Part shown: one piece after another, positions 30,493-39,773 of the stretch
Layout: every line of letters starts with the position of its first letter
Position numbering within the stretch: the stretch's first letter is position 1
Source of the DNA: Brachybacterium sp. EE-P12
Lineage (GTDB): Bacteria > Actinomycetota > Actinomycetes > Actinomycetales > Dermabacteraceae
Assembly (NCBI RefSeq): GCF_003711805.1
Contig: NZ_QXCP01000005.1
Span: forward strand, 348,639 to 412,638
DNA length: 64,000 nucleotides
Direction of reading: 5' to 3'
Position numbers and translations under genes: made by a program
Notes under the pieces: model-generated
Database searches by the model: none
What the model saw: only the letters and a program-made list of their open reading frames with translations
What the model was told of the DNA's origin: nothing

Positions 30493-31080
30493 ATGCGTTC
30501 TCGTCGATCTTTCGGTCGGCTTGCAGCCGTGGCCATCACCGGTGCGATCGTCTTCGCCGGATGCACCGACAGCGGGTCTAACGACAATCAGAATTCGGGC
30601 GGGTCGGAATCGTCGGAGGCGTCCGATGGAGGCGGCCACGGCGGCATGGAGCACCCAATGGACGGGGGCGCCGCGCCCGAAGGGATGGTCCCTGCCGAGG
30701 ATCCTGAGTTCCCTGTCGGCACGGAGGTGAAGCTCACCGCGGACCACATGGAGGGCATGGAAGGCGCGACGGCGACGATCGCTGGCGCCTTCGACACCAC
30801 CACTTACTCGGTCAGCTTCACGCCGACCGATGGCGGCGAGCCGGTCACCGATCACAAGTGGGTCGTCCACGAAGAGCTCGAGAACCCGGGTGAGCCGCCG
30901 CTGTCGGAGGGAACCGAGGTAGTCATCACCGCCGATCACATGGCGGGCATGGAGGGTGCTGAAGCCTCCATCGACAGCGCCACGCAGGAGACCGTGTACA
31001 TGGTCGACTACGAGGCCGACGGGATGATGATGACGAACCACAAGTGGGTCGTCGAAGGCGAGATCGAGCCCCTCCAGTGA
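30493..31080 (+). CDS. YdhK/DUF1541 lipoprotein
   Basis: A 195-residue lipoprotein: signal peptide with lipobox FAGC (Cys24), a His/Met-rich linker (GGGHGGMEHPMDGG), then two DUF1541 repeats. Each repeat has the pattern GTEV-ITADHM-GMEGA and DHKWVV (about residues 76-125 and 136-188). DUF1541 proteins are common in metal-resistance clusters, and the Met and His content suggests copper binding at the cell surface. AGGAG precedes the ATG. The next gene overlaps its stop (GTGA). Confidence 0.82.
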   Translation: MRSRRSFGRLAAVAITGAIVFAGCTDSGSNDNQNSGGSESSEASDGGGHGGMEHPMDGGAAPEGMVPAEDPEFPVGTEVKLTADHMEGMEGATATIAGAFDTTTYSVSFTPTDGGEPVTDHKWVVHEELENPGEPPLSEGTEVVITADHMAGMEGAEASIDSATQETVYMVDYEADGMMMTNHKWVVEGEIEPLQ

Positions 31081-31730
31081 TCACCCCTCCGAGCCCCCGC
31101 GGCCCGCGCACTTCCTCCGGCGGCGATTCTCGTCGTCGCTTCGTCCAGCTACCCCGACGATCGCTCATGATCGGCGCCGGCGTGCTCCCATTCGTGATCG
31201 CAGGTTGCGGAGTCCGCGACTCCGAGTCCGCTCAGGTCGCGGGTGGTCAGGGCCTTCTTGAGGATCACGGATTCGCTGGCGCCGGGGCGTCCGAGATCAT
31301 TGATCAGCTCGAAGCGCTCCCGGTGGTCGAGCGGCCGCAGGACCTGATCGCCAGCGTCACCGCGACCTCTCTCCAGCTCCAAGACGATGCTGGGCGCGAA
31401 GTTGAGTTGCCCCTCCAGTCGGACCAGTTCTATCTGTCGGTGGCCCCGTTCGTGGAGTCCACCCACGAGTGCACTTTCCACAGTCTGACTACGTGCCGCG
31501 GGGAACTCCGCACCCGCGAAGTCACTGTCAAGGTGATCGACAGCAGTTCGGGAGAGGTCCTCGAGGAAGGCACTCGCACCACGCGCGACAACGGGTTCCT
31601 CGGTCTCTGGTTGCCGCGCGGTATTGCCGCGGAGCTCACGGCCACCCTCGACGAGCTCACGGGGTCCGCCTCTATCTCGACCCAGTCGGAGGATGATTTG
31701 ACTTGTCTGACCAGTCTTCAGCTGGCCTGA
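31077..31730 (+). CDS. CueP-family extracytoplasmic copper-binding protein
   Basis: A 217-residue protein with the CueP signature: a conserved HECTFHSLTTCRGE segment (Cys-x-x-His and a second Cys) and DNGFLGLWLPRG. CueP in Salmonella is a periplasmic copper reservoir that supplies superoxide dismutase. The N-terminus has a Tat-like RRSLMIGAG run followed by the lipobox IAGC, so it is probably a lipoprotein. The GTG start at 31077 overlaps the ydhK stop by four bases. It is cotranscribed with thiol-redox genes, which fits cysteine-based copper binding. Confidence 0.85.
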   Translation: MITPPSPRGPRTSSGGDSRRRFVQLPRRSLMIGAGVLPFVIAGCGVRDSESAQVAGGQGLLEDHGFAGAGASEIIDQLEALPVVERPQDLIASVTATSLQLQDDAGREVELPLQSDQFYLSVAPFVESTHECTFHSLTTCRGELRTREVTVKVIDSSSGEVLEEGTRTTRDNGFLGLWLPRGIAAELTATLDELTGSASISTQSEDDLTCLTSLQLA

Positions 31731-32389
31731 CCCGACGGAGCTCTAACCCCTCTTCGAGCTATTCGACGGCCGGTCCAGCTGCGTGGAGCGGAGCGCACTC
31801 CGGCGCGAGTCGTCGGTCTGTCCTCCGACTTGGTGGAGGGCTGCTCGTCGCTGTTCCGCTCCTTGCGGCGTGCAGCGGTTCCTCGGATGCAGCGAGCGAT
31901 GCAAGTGCCGGATACGTCTCAGGGGACGGTGTCGTTGTCGAGATCCCTCCGGAAAGTCGCGACGCTCCCCTTGCGTTCCAGGGAACGACCTACGACGGAG
32001 GCGACTTCGACTCCGCGTCTCTGCGGGGCGCCCCCTTGGTGGTCAACGTCTGGTACGCCTCGTGCCCGCCGTGCCGGGTCGAGGCCCCCGCGCTGAAGGC
32101 TGCACACGCCGAGTACGGCGCCAAGGGGGTGGAGTTCGTCGGGGTGAACACACGGGACCAAGCTGGGCCAGCAGCTGCATTCGAGGAGACGTTCGGCATC
32201 ACGTACCCCTCGATCCCGGACCCCGATGGGGCAGTGCTCTACGCCATGGACGGCAGTGTCCCACCCAACGCCGTCCCCACGACATTGATCCTGGATGCTG
32301 AGGGACGAGTCGCCGCCCGGATCTCAGGCGCGGCCGACCAGAGCACCCTCGAGAGTCTCCTGGACACGGTTCTTGCGGAGGGAGCCTGA
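31703..32389 (+). CDS. TlpA/ResA-type thioredoxin-like lipoprotein
   Basis: The 228-residue protein has a signal peptide with lipobox LAAC (about Cys57) and a thioredoxin-fold domain. The redox motif is [11 protein letters not shown] (CPPC) and the cis-proline is in AVPTTLILD. TlpA and ResA reduce disulfides outside the membrane with electrons from CcdA. The TTG start at 31703 overlaps cueP by 28 bp and is uncertain. The next gene, ccdA, starts in its stop codon. The likely job is to keep CueP and other copper-site cysteines reduced. Confidence 0.83.
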   Translation: MSDQSSAGLTRRSSNPSSSYSTAGPAAWSGAHSGASRRSVLRLGGGLLVAVPLLAACSGSSDAASDASAGYVSGDGVVVEIPPESRDAPLAFQGTTYDGGDFDSASLRGAPLVVNVWYASCPPCRVEAPALKAAHAEYGAKGVEFVGVNTRDQAGPAAAFEETFGITYPSIPDPDGAVLYAMDGSVPPNAVPTTLILDAEGRVAARISGAADQSTLESLLDTVLAEGA

Positions 32390-33156
32390 TGGGGGAACTG
32401 TTCGCCACCACCGTGCTGAGTGGGCCGCTTGCCATCGCACTCCTGTTGTCGGTCGTGGCTGGTCTGGTCGCGTTCTTGTCCCCGTGCGTACTCCCGGTAG
32501 TACCCGGTTACCTCGGATACATCACCGGACTCACCGGGCAGAGCAGCGGCTCGCGCGACGCCAGTGGTCCCGGAGAACGTCCGTGGCGCCTGGTCGCCGG
32601 GGCGGTGTTGTTCGTCGCCGGGTTCACTGCGGTGTTCCTGGTCATCGGAGGATTCATCGGCGCTCTAGGGTCACTGATGGTCCAGCACATGAGCGTGATC
32701 AATCGGGTCTCCGGTGTGCTGGTCATTCTCATGGGCCTGGTGTTCGTGGGCATCTTCCCGCAGCTCTCCGGCGAGAAGCGGATACGAAAACGTCCCGACG
32801 CCGGGCTCGCCGGCGCCCCGCTGCTCGGGGTCACGTTCGGCTTCTCCTGGACCCCATGCATCGGTCCGACGTTCGCCGCGGTCGCGGCCCTTAGCCTCGG
32901 CGAGGCGTCCGCCAGGCGCGGCGCGCTTCTCGCTCTCGGCTACGCGATCGGACTCGGGATCCCGTTCATCCTCTTCGCGATCGTGTTCCGGCGGGCTCTG
33001 GGGATCTCGCGAGCACTGGCGAGGCATCGACGCATGCTTCAGATCGTCGGAGGGTCCGTGCTCATCGCGATCGGCCTCCTGCTGGTCACGGGGGTGTGGG
33101 AATCGTGGATGGCCCTGCTGCAAGTGCGGATCGGCAACTTCACCACGATTGTCTGA
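32389..33156 (+). CDS. ccdA: CcdA-family thiol electron carrier
   Basis: A 255-residue, six-helix membrane protein of the CcdA/DsbD-gamma family. The two redox cysteines are in [16 protein letters not shown] and [10 protein letters not shown]. It carries electrons from cytoplasmic thioredoxin to the extracytoplasmic TlpA partner. The ATG overlaps the tlpA stop by one base. It ends the ydhK-cueP-tlpA-ccdA operon. Confidence 0.92.
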   Translation: MGELFATTVLSGPLAIALLLSVVAGLVAFLSPCVLPVVPGYLGYITGLTGQSSGSRDASGPGERPWRLVAGAVLFVAGFTAVFLVIGGFIGALGSLMVQHMSVINRVSGVLVILMGLVFVGIFPQLSGEKRIRKRPDAGLAGAPLLGVTFGFSWTPCIGPTFAAVAALSLGEASARRGALLALGYAIGLGIPFILFAIVFRRALGISRALARHRRMLQIVGGSVLIAIGLLLVTGVWESWMALLQVRIGNFTTIV

Positions 33157-33186
33157 GAACGTAACCGACCGGGAGCTATGACGACG

Positions 33187-34326
33187 TCAGCGGGCAGGTC
33201 GCGCTCGAGGAAGCCTGATGGTGAAGGTGGCACCCTGTCCGGGTCCGTCGCTGGCGGCGGTCATGGTCCCGCCATGCGCGTCGACCAGGGCTCGGCTGAT
33301 GGTCAGGCCGATGCCAGACCCTGAATTCTCTCGGGTGCGAGAGCTGTCGACGCGGAAGAACCGTTCGAACAGGCGGGACCGGTCCTCCGCGGTGAAGCCC
33401 TCGCCGTCATCGGTCACCGCGACTTCCACTGTGCTGCCGTGGGCCCATGCCGAGACGGTGACGGTGCCTCCGGGAGAGGTGTGTCGAAGCGCATTGCTCA
33501 GCAGGTTGCCGAGCACCTGGGCGAGGCGGTCGGGATCCGCGTGGATCGTCGCCGAGTGGTGGAGGTCGATGTCTTGTCGCAATGCCACCCCGGCCGTCTC
33601 GAACCTCTCGTCCCATTCCTGCAGGACCGATGCCAGAAGGCCATCAACCGTGACAAGTCGCAGCTCCACCGGAAGCTGGCCTTCCTCGGCCCGGGACACC
33701 TCGCTGATGTCGTCGGCCAGGCGGGAAAGCCGAACGGTCTGCCCGGCAAGAATGGGCATTGCAATCTCGGGCTCGATGACACCGTCCGCCATCGCCTCGT
33801 GATGCGCAGAGAGGGTGGCGATCGGGGTGCGAAGCTCGTGGGCGAGATCGGAGAGGAGTCGACGTCGAGTCTCCTCGACCGCGTCCAGACGTGCCGCCAT
33901 GTCGTTGAGCGTGGCGGCCAGGGAATCGAACTCCGCCCCGGCCCCGACGGAAGGCACGCGGGCCGAGTAGTGGCCACGGGACAGCTCATCGACGGCCAAG
34001 GTGAGGCCGTGAAGCGACTGGCGGAGCCGTCGCGCCAGGTTCCAAGTGACGACACCTGCAGCGAGAAGCGAGACCACCAATCCGACCCCGAGGGCGAGGG
34101 CGAGCGCGTCACGGTACGCACGCTCGATGTGGACGAGCTCGGAGCTGTCCACGGGGAGATCGGTCTGGAGCAAGTGGAAGTGGAAGACCGCAGGCCCGAT
34201 GAGCACCGTCAGGACCGCGATGGTGAGCGCACCGGCAAGCAACACGATGAGCTGTCCGATCATCAGGCGCGATGCCAAGCTGGTGCCTGGACGAACTCGT
34301 CGAGTGACTGAACTGGGTTCCATCAT
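33187..34326 (-). CDS. sensor histidine kinase, OmpR-partner type
   Basis: A 379-residue kinase: transmembrane helix 1 (about residues 22-46), a short extracytoplasmic loop (about 47-85), helix 2 (about 86-108), HAMP (about 109-160), HisKA with phospho-acceptor His in DLAHELRTP, and HATPase_c with N-box NLLSNALRHT, DDGEGF and GSGIGL. Loop size resembles metal or envelope sensors. The ATG at 34326 lies 4 bp after the response-regulator stop. It is convergent to ccdA, so it may sense copper for the adjacent operons. Confidence 0.92.
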   Translation of the reverse strand: MMEPSSVTRRVRPGTSLASRLMIGQLIVLLAGALTIAVLTVLIGPAVFHFHLLQTDLPVDSSELVHIERAYRDALALALGVGLVVSLLAAGVVTWNLARRLRQSLHGLTLAVDELSRGHYSARVPSVGAGAEFDSLAATLNDMAARLDAVEETRRRLLSDLAHELRTPIATLSAHHEAMADGVIEPEIAMPILAGQTVRLSRLADDISEVSRAEEGQLPVELRLVTVDGLLASVLQEWDERFETAGVALRQDIDLHHSATIHADPDRLAQVLGNLLSNALRHTSPGGTVTVSAWAHGSTVEVAVTDDGEGFTAEDRSRLFERFFRVDSSRTRENSGSGIGLTISRALVDAHGGTMTAASDGPGQGATFTIRLPRARPAR

Positions 34327-34330
34327 GAGC

Positions 34331-35044
34331 TCATCCCTTCCCCATGCGATAGCCGATACCGCGCACTGTGGTGACAAACCGTGCAGTCTCAGCCGTCTCC
34401 CCGAGCTTTCGTCGGAGGTTGGCGATGTGCACATCGACGAGATGGTCGTCCCCGATCCAGGTATCACCCCAGACGGCTTCCATTAGCTGGCGGCGACTGA
34501 ACGCCTGGCCCGGGCTGTGCGCCAAGGTAACTAGCAGGCCGCGCTCGGTCGGAGTCAGCGGAAGGGCGCGGCCGGCGAGCCGTACTTCCTGCGCAGCAGT
34601 GTCGATCTCGAGCTCTCCGAACGTGCGCACAGTGCTCGTAGACGCCATTCCGTGTTCGCCGCGAGGCCGACGTAGCACGGCCTGGACCCGAGCGACAAGC
34701 TCACGCACGCTGAACGGCTTGGTGAGGTAATCGTCGGCACCCACCGACAGGCCCACAAGTCGATCCACCTCCTCAGATCGTGCAGTCGTGATCAGCACGT
34801 AGCAGTCGGAGAACGCGCGGATCCTCCGCATCACCTCAATACCGTCGAGACCCGGAAGGCCGAGGTCGAGCACGATCACGTCCGGCGACAAGGTGCGGGC
34901 CATCTCCACCGCTTCCGGTCCGGTTCTCGCGCTCGCAGTCCCGTAACCGGCCTTCGCGAGATACGCCTGGACCACATTTGACAGCGCCGCTTCGTCCTCG
35001 ACGACGAGAACCATCGCGGCCACTCGATCCACTTCACTCCTCAT
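34331..35044 (-). CDS. OmpR/PhoB-family response regulator
   Basis: The 237-residue regulator has a receiver domain with phospho-Asp in VIVLDLGLPG and Lys in YLTKPFSV, and a winged-helix effector domain (about 140-235) ending GIGYRMGKG. The ATG at 35044 or the one at 35014 could be the start; neither has a strong ribosome site. It is divergent from the SHOCT-multicopper oxidase pair and upstream of its kinase. Copper-responsive control (CopR-like) is inferred from context. Confidence 0.9.
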   Translation of the reverse strand: MRSEVDRVAAMVLVVEDEAALSNVVQAYLAKAGYGTASARTGPEAVEMARTLSPDVIVLDLGLPGLDGIEVMRRIRAFSDCYVLITTARSEEVDRLVGLSVGADDYLTKPFSVRELVARVQAVLRRPRGEHGMASTSTVRTFGELEIDTAAQEVRLAGRALPLTPTERGLLVTLAHSPGQAFSRRQLMEAVWGDTWIGDDHLVDVHIANLRRKLGETAETARFVTTVRGIGYRMGKG

Positions 35045-35208
35045 GAGCACCAGTGTGGTCTCCGATCCTGGACGCCGTGGGTCCGCCCCGGGGTTCAAAG
35101 CAGATCTGGATCAGATCTTGAGGAACTCTCGACGAGACCTTCGTCCGCTGCAGAGAACCTGGTGGGGGCCGCATCGAACACGAACTCGACCCAGCGAGGA
35201 GACCTCAG

Positions 35209-35463
35209 ATGATGCTGACAGATTCGTTGCCGTGGCTGATGTGGTTGATGCTCGCCGGCCTCCTTTTCCTCCTCTGGGCCCCCGCACTGCTGTTGACATG
35301 CGCGGTGGTGCCGGGACGTCCCCGCCGCGCTCGAAACGAGAACGAGGCGATCGGAGAACTCTCACTGCGCCTTGCTCGAGGAGAGATCACGGCCGACGAG
35401 TTCGAACAGCACCGACAGCTTGTCCTGGACGCCTTCCGGGACCGACCCCGAACCTCCACATAG
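35209..35463 (+). CDS. small membrane protein with SHOCT domain
   Basis: An 84-residue protein with one N-terminal transmembrane helix (about residues 8-33). A C-terminal SHOCT motif follows (about 48-75: LSLRLARGEITADEFEQ). SHOCT proteins of this type often lie next to copper oxidases in Actinobacteria, but their role is not known. GAGGAG precedes the two start ATGs. It is the first gene of a probable unit with the multicopper oxidase, 13 bp downstream. Confidence 0.75.
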   Translation: MMLTDSLPWLMWLMLAGLLFLLWAPALLLTCAVVPGRPRRARNENEAIGELSLRLARGEITADEFEQHRQLVLDAFRDRPRTST

Positions 35464-35476
35464 AAGGACTTCACCT

Positions 35477-36979
35477 GTGAAGAGAATTTCCCGCCGCACC
35501 GCTATCACCGGAGGCTTCGGCGCCGCAGCGCTGACTCTCGCCGCATGCGGGAACCGCACCGTCCCCACCGAAGCCGGCACCTTCACGCCGGCTCCTACCC
35601 TGACGCCGAAAGCCGGTCAGAACGTCGTCACCCAGACCCTCACCGCCGCGCCCGCAAAGGTCGATCTCGGAGGGAAGACGGTCTCGACCTGGGCCTACGG
35701 TGAAAGCCTCCCCGGACCGCTGATCCGAGCCACCGCCGGGGACCTGCTGCGCATCACGCTCGAGAACCGACTGCCCGATGCCTCCACGATCCACTGGCAC
35801 GGCATCCGACTGCACAACGCCGCCGACGGAGTGCCCGGAATGACCCAGGACCCGGTCGAACCGGACACTTCGTTCACCTACGAGTTCGTCGCCCCCGATC
35901 CCGGCACCTACTTCTTCCACTCCCACGTCGGCCTGCAGCTCGACCGCGGGCTCTACGCCCCGCTGATCATCGATGACCCCGACGAACCCGGTGACTACGA
36001 CGCCGAGTGGATCGTGACACTCGATGACTGGATCGATGGCACCGGACAGACTCCCGACGACGTACTGGCCGGACTGACCGGCGCCGGAGCCTCGGACGGC
36101 GGGGGCATGGACCACGGCGACATGCCCATGGGCGAAGGTAGTTCCGACGGCATGGATCATGGCGAGATGCCGATGGGCGATGAGCCCTGGGGTGACGCCG
36201 GTGATGTGGCCTACCCGCACTTCCTCATCAACGGCCGGATTCCCGAAGCACCGGAGATCTTCGAGGCGAAGCCCGGCCAGCGAGTGCGCCTCCGTCTGAT
36301 CAACGCCTCCGCAGACACCATCTTCGCCCTCGCGCTCGGAGACCACGTTCTCTCCGTCACCCACTCGGACGGATTCCCCGTCGAACCGGTCAACGCCAAG
36401 GCGGTCTACCTCGGCATGGGCGAACGCTACGACGTCATCGTCACCGTGAAGGACGGCATGTTCCCTCTCGTAGCGCGTCCCGTCGGGAAGCCCGACGGCG
36501 GCCAGGGACTGGCGGTGCTGAAGACCGGTGCCGGGGACGTACCCGCTCCGGATATCCAGGTCCGAGAACTTGACGGGGAGATCCTCATCGGATCCACCTT
36601 GGAACCGGCCGAGGCCGCGCGACTCGAGGACCGCACCGTCGACACCGAGCTCGAACTCGCGCTCCAGGGCTCGATGGAGCCCTACCAGTGGGCCATCAAC
36701 GGAGCACCCTTTGGCCAGAACACTCCGCTGAGTATCCGCGAGGGGCAGCGGGTGCGGATCATCGCGACCAACCAGACGATGATGAGTCACCCCCTCCACG
36801 TCCACGGCCACACCTTCGCCCTGCCGTCGGGACTGCGCAAGGACACGGTGATGATGGCGCCGATGGAATCGTTCGCTCTCGACTTCGATGCGGACAACCC
36901 GGGGAGGTGGGCAGCCCACTGCCACAACGCCTACCACCAGGAGGTCGGCATGATGACCGGCATCGACTACGCCTCCTGA
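35477..36979 (+). CDS. multicopper oxidase, CueO/CopA-like
   Basis: A 500-residue extracytoplasmic oxidase that probably oxidises Cu(I) to Cu(II). The four copper-ligand motifs are IHWHG, FHSHVG, HPLHVHGHTF and HCHNAYHQEVGMM. The N-terminus has a twin-arginine signal (RRTAITGGFGAAALTL) with a lipobox-like LAAC. A Met/His-rich insert (residues about 205-235) repeats the GMDHG-MPMG unit, as in copper-binding loops of CueO. The GTG at 35477 (AGAAGG eight bases upstream) starts the signal peptide. It follows SHOCT and is divergent from the two-component genes. Confidence 0.93.
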   Translation: MKRISRRTAITGGFGAAALTLAACGNRTVPTEAGTFTPAPTLTPKAGQNVVTQTLTAAPAKVDLGGKTVSTWAYGESLPGPLIRATAGDLLRITLENRLPDASTIHWHGIRLHNAADGVPGMTQDPVEPDTSFTYEFVAPDPGTYFFHSHVGLQLDRGLYAPLIIDDPDEPGDYDAEWIVTLDDWIDGTGQTPDDVLAGLTGAGASDGGGMDHGDMPMGEGSSDGMDHGEMPMGDEPWGDAGDVAYPHFLINGRIPEAPEIFEAKPGQRVRLRLINASADTIFALALGDHVLSVTHSDGFPVEPVNAKAVYLGMGERYDVIVTVKDGMFPLVARPVGKPDGGQGLAVLKTGAGDVPAPDIQVRELDGEILIGSTLEPAEAARLEDRTVDTELELALQGSMEPYQWAINGAPFGQNTPLSIREGQRVRIIATNQTMMSHPLHVHGHTFALPSGLRKDTVMMAPMESFALDFDADNPGRWAAHCHNAYHQEVGMMTGIDYAS

Positions 36980-37074
36980 CACCGAACGTTCTGGTCCCCG
37001 GTGCCGAAGGAGGCGGACGTCGGGGACCTATGGACCAGCGGGAGCGGGAGCCGACTGCTGCACTCGCAGGGCGC

Positions 37075-37701
37075 TCAGCGCATCTCTCGAACGGTGAAGG
37101 CCGGGAGCAGGGTCCCGATGATGAGGTCGGCGGCGTCCTGGCGTTCGATGCGGCCGGCGGTCACCTCTTCGGCGGCGGCGTTCATAGCCAGATGGGTGAC
37201 GGCGAGCAGCCAGCTGACCGGGAGATCCGGCCGAAAGACCCCTTCCCGCTGTCCGCGTTCGAAGAGTCCCTGCATCCGCCCCTCGGCCACCTCGTGCATC
37301 TCCCGGATGCGCGCTGCCGGTAGCTCACGCTGTGCCACCACGAGCACCGACCGCACACGTTCCAGGAGCGTCCAGCTCGATGCGATGAGTGCTTCGAGCG
37401 CTGCTGTGGGATCCCCGTCCAGGGGTATATCCCCGAGGACGCCTTCGGCCTGCTCGAGGCTGTCCGCGAGAGTCGCGTCGATGAGTGCCGCGCGGTTGGC
37501 GAAGTGGCCGTACAGGGTCATGCGGCCCACGCCGGCTGCGGCGGCGATGTCGGCGACAGAGGCATCCGGATTCTTGCGTAGCGCGAGCGGGGTGGCGGCA
37601 AGGATCTTCGCCCGGCTGCGCCGGGCGTCGGCACGCTGATTGACCGCCGACCCGCTCCTATGGCGCTCAGCTGCTGCGGTCGTGCCCTCGGCGTTCGGCA
37701 T
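37075..37701 (-). CDS. TetR-family repressor
   Basis: A 208-residue regulator with a TetR helix-turn-helix (VADIAAAAGVGRMTLYGHF, about residues 48-66) and a helical ligand-binding domain. It is divergent from a drug-efflux transporter, and perfect half sites lie between the two. It probably represses that transporter and itself. The ligand is unknown. It converges on the multicopper oxidase gene. Confidence 0.88.
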   Translation of the reverse strand: MPNAEGTTAAAERHRSGSAVNQRADARRSRAKILAATPLALRKNPDASVADIAAAAGVGRMTLYGHFANRAALIDATLADSLEQAEGVLGDIPLDGDPTAALEALIASSWTLLERVRSVLVVAQRELPAARIREMHEVAEGRMQGLFERGQREGVFRPDLPVSWLLAVTHLAMNAAAEEVTAGRIERQDAADLIIGTLLPAFTVREMR

Positions 37702-37755
37702 TCTCCACCTCTAACTCGTACGGGAATGTTTGGGTTACTCTATCGGTTGTAACCC

Positions 37756-37769
37756 GTACACCAGTGTAC
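37756..37769. promoter_or_regulatory. TetR operator candidate
   Basis: A perfect palindrome GTACAC-CA-GTGTAC in the tetR-MFS gap. It is flanked by a longer imperfect repeat (AACTCGTAC at 37713-37721 and GTACGAGTT at 37765-37773). Confidence 0.7.
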
Positions 37770-37833
37770 GAGTTCTGTGTCGAGGGGCCTCCCGTCCCAG
37801 CAGAACACAGCCAACCAGGGAAGGACCAAGGCC

Positions 37834-37878
37834 ATGAGAACAACGAAGCACGATACGAACGAGGTGCGTCATGACTGA
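37834..37878 (+). CDS. 14-codon upstream ORF overlapping MFS start
   Basis: ATG at 37834 with AAGGACC before it opens a 14-residue frame (MRTTKHDTNEVRHD) that stops at 37876-37878, eight bases into the transporter frame. It could be a leader peptide that couples or attenuates MFS translation. It is too short to prove coding. Confidence 0.35.
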   Translation: MRTTKHDTNEVRHD

Positions 37879-39436
37879 CACGGATGCCCCCGCGCCCCGG
37901 ACGGGCGCGAAGCAGTGGTGGGGCCTTGCAGTCCTCGTGATCCCCTCGACCCTGCTGTTCATGATGTTGACGATCCTGTTCCTCGCGGCTCCGAACATGG
38001 CCGCCGACCTGGGGCCAACCAGCGCACAGCTGCTGTGGATCCTCGACATCTACGGGTTCGTGATGGCCGGATTCCTGGTCGCGATGGGCGTCCTCGGTGA
38101 CCGCGTCGGCAAGCGCCGGCTCATGGTGATCGGCGCCGTCGTGTTCGGGATCGTCTCGATCGCTGCCGCGATGACGACGAGCCCGGAGCTGATGATCGCC
38201 TGGCGAGCCGTTCTCGGTCTCGGAGGAGCCATGATGCTCCCCTCCACCCTCGGGCTGATCTTCGTCCTGTTCGCCGACCCGAGAGCACGCGGAATCGCGA
38301 TCGGGATGTGGGCCGGCGGCATCTCGGCAGGTGTTGCGCTCGGCCCACTGCTCAGCGGGCTGCTCCTCGAGGCGTTCGGCTGGGAGGCGACCTTCCTGGT
38401 CGCCGTCCCGGTGATGGCGCTGGTGGCGATCGGTGCCCCATGGCTGCTGCCGGAACACAAGGACAAGACGGCGCGGATTGACATCTTCAGCGCACTCCTG
38501 CTGGTCACCGCACTGCTGTCGATCATTTACGGCATCAAGCGCTTCGCCACCCAGGAGCCGGTCGGGCCGACCATCGGGCTACTGGCCACCGGTGCGCTCG
38601 TCGGCTTGTGGTTCGTGATCCGACAGCTGCGTGCAACGAACCCCCTGCTGGACGTGCGACTGTTCACCAACCGCACAGTCAGCGGAGCGCTCACGGTCTT
38701 CCTCCTGTCGGCCGCTGCCTTGGGAGGGGTGTACTCCTTGTTCACTCAGTACCTGCAGCTGGTCCAGGGGCTCTCGCCGATGCAGGCGGGGTTGTCGATC
38801 ATCCCGGCCGCGGCAGTACTCATCGCCGTCTCCACTCTCTCCCCGATGTTCGCCCGGAAGTTCCGTCCGGGCAACGTGATCGCGATCGGCCTGCTCACGC
38901 AGGTCATCGGCTACTTCCTGTTCACGCAGCTCGATGCCGGCACCGGTCTCGCGCTCGTCATCGCAAGCTTCGTGATCACCTATCCGGGCGTCGCGCCCTC
39001 GATGGCGCTCACGACGGATCTGGTCGTCAGTTCGGTCCCGCCAGAGAAGGCCGGCGGCGCATCCGGGCTGGCAACCACAGTGAACGACCTGGGCATCTCC
39101 CTCGGCGTGGCAGTCATCGGCAGCGTCGGCATCGCCAGCTATCGCAGTCAGATCACCGACACCATGCCCGAGGGCGTACCGCCAGAGGCCGCAGCGACCG
39201 CGACGACCGGCATCGATGGAGCTCTCGGCGCAGCGTCGCAGCTACCCGACGCCGTCGGCGCATCCCTGGCGACCGCGGCGCAGCAGGCGTTCACCAGCGG
39301 ACTGAACACCGCCGGTCTGATCTCCGCTGTCATCGCGGCTCTCGCCGCACTCATCGCCGCGACACGACTGCGCCACGTCCGGCCGACCGGCGAGGCCACA
39401 TCGGACCCGAGATCCACCGAGGAATCCGTGCGGTGA
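37871..39436 (+). CDS. MFS efflux transporter, DHA2 (14-helix) type
   Basis: The 521-residue protein has 14 hydrophobic segments and the MFS loop motif A GDRVGKRRLMV, plus a motif C-like GGISAGVALGP segment. This is the EmrB/QacA/SmvA pattern of proton-driven drug export. It is divergent from and probably controlled by the TetR gene. Substrate is unknown; disinfectant cations are typical for SmvA-like members. The ATG at 37871 has GAGGTG before it. Confidence 0.88.
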   Translation: MTDTDAPAPRTGAKQWWGLAVLVIPSTLLFMMLTILFLAAPNMAADLGPTSAQLLWILDIYGFVMAGFLVAMGVLGDRVGKRRLMVIGAVVFGIVSIAAAMTTSPELMIAWRAVLGLGGAMMLPSTLGLIFVLFADPRARGIAIGMWAGGISAGVALGPLLSGLLLEAFGWEATFLVAVPVMALVAIGAPWLLPEHKDKTARIDIFSALLLVTALLSIIYGIKRFATQEPVGPTIGLLATGALVGLWFVIRQLRATNPLLDVRLFTNRTVSGALTVFLLSAAALGGVYSLFTQYLQLVQGLSPMQAGLSIIPAAAVLIAVSTLSPMFARKFRPGNVIAIGLLTQVIGYFLFTQLDAGTGLALVIASFVITYPGVAPSMALTTDLVVSSVPPEKAGGASGLATTVNDLGISLGVAVIGSVGIASYRSQITDTMPEGVPPEAAATATTGIDGALGAASQLPDAVGASLATAAQQAFTSGLNTAGLISAVIAALAALIAATRLRHVRPTGEATSDPRSTEESVR

Positions 39437-39519
39437 TCCATGCAGGCGAGCCGATGCCCGGCACCCGCAGCCATCGCTTGCACGATACCGGGTGGGGGTA
39501 TAGTCTCGACCGTAATCGA

Positions 39520-39536
39520 ATACCCCTCCGGGGTAT
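39520..39536. promoter_or_regulatory. CsoR-like operator before copZ
   Basis: Palindrome ATACCCC-TCC-GGGGTAT, 22 bp upstream of copZ. A G-tract relative, GGTGGGGGTATAG, lies just upstream. TATCCT at 39534-39539 overlaps it and can serve as the -10 box, so bound CsoR would block transcription. Confidence 0.78.
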
Positions 39537-39557
39537 CCTAACGAGAGGAGCACGACC

Positions 39558-39773
39558 ATGACCACGAGCAACGAGTACCAGGTGACCGGCATGACCTGCG
39601 GGCATTGCGAGATGTCGGTCCGCGAGGAGGTCGGCGAGCTCTCCGGGGTGACCGACATCCAGGTGAGCGCCCAGACGGGTCGCCTCGTCGTCACCTCCGA
39701 AGAGCCCCTCGATGACGCACAGGTTCTCACCGCAGTCCAGGAGGCCGGCTACTCGGCGGTCAAGGCGCGATGA
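39558..39773 (+). CDS. copZ: copper chaperone CopZ
   Basis: A 71-residue HMA-domain protein with the Cu(I) motif GMTCGHC and the ferredoxin-like beta-alpha fold end AGYSAVKA. It carries cytoplasmic Cu(I) to CopA and to CsoR. It is first in the copper operon below the CsoR-like operator. The next gene overlaps its stop (ATGA). Confidence 0.94.
   Translation: MTTSNEYQVTGMTCGHCEMSVREEVGELSGVTDIQVSAQTGRLVVTSEEPLDDAQVLTAVQEAGYSAVKAR

Noticed and set aside
37422..37434. GGGGTATATCCCC palindrome as a CsoR site
   Set aside because: It lies inside the tetR coding region and its G and C tracts are in the reverse order compared with the two likely sites.
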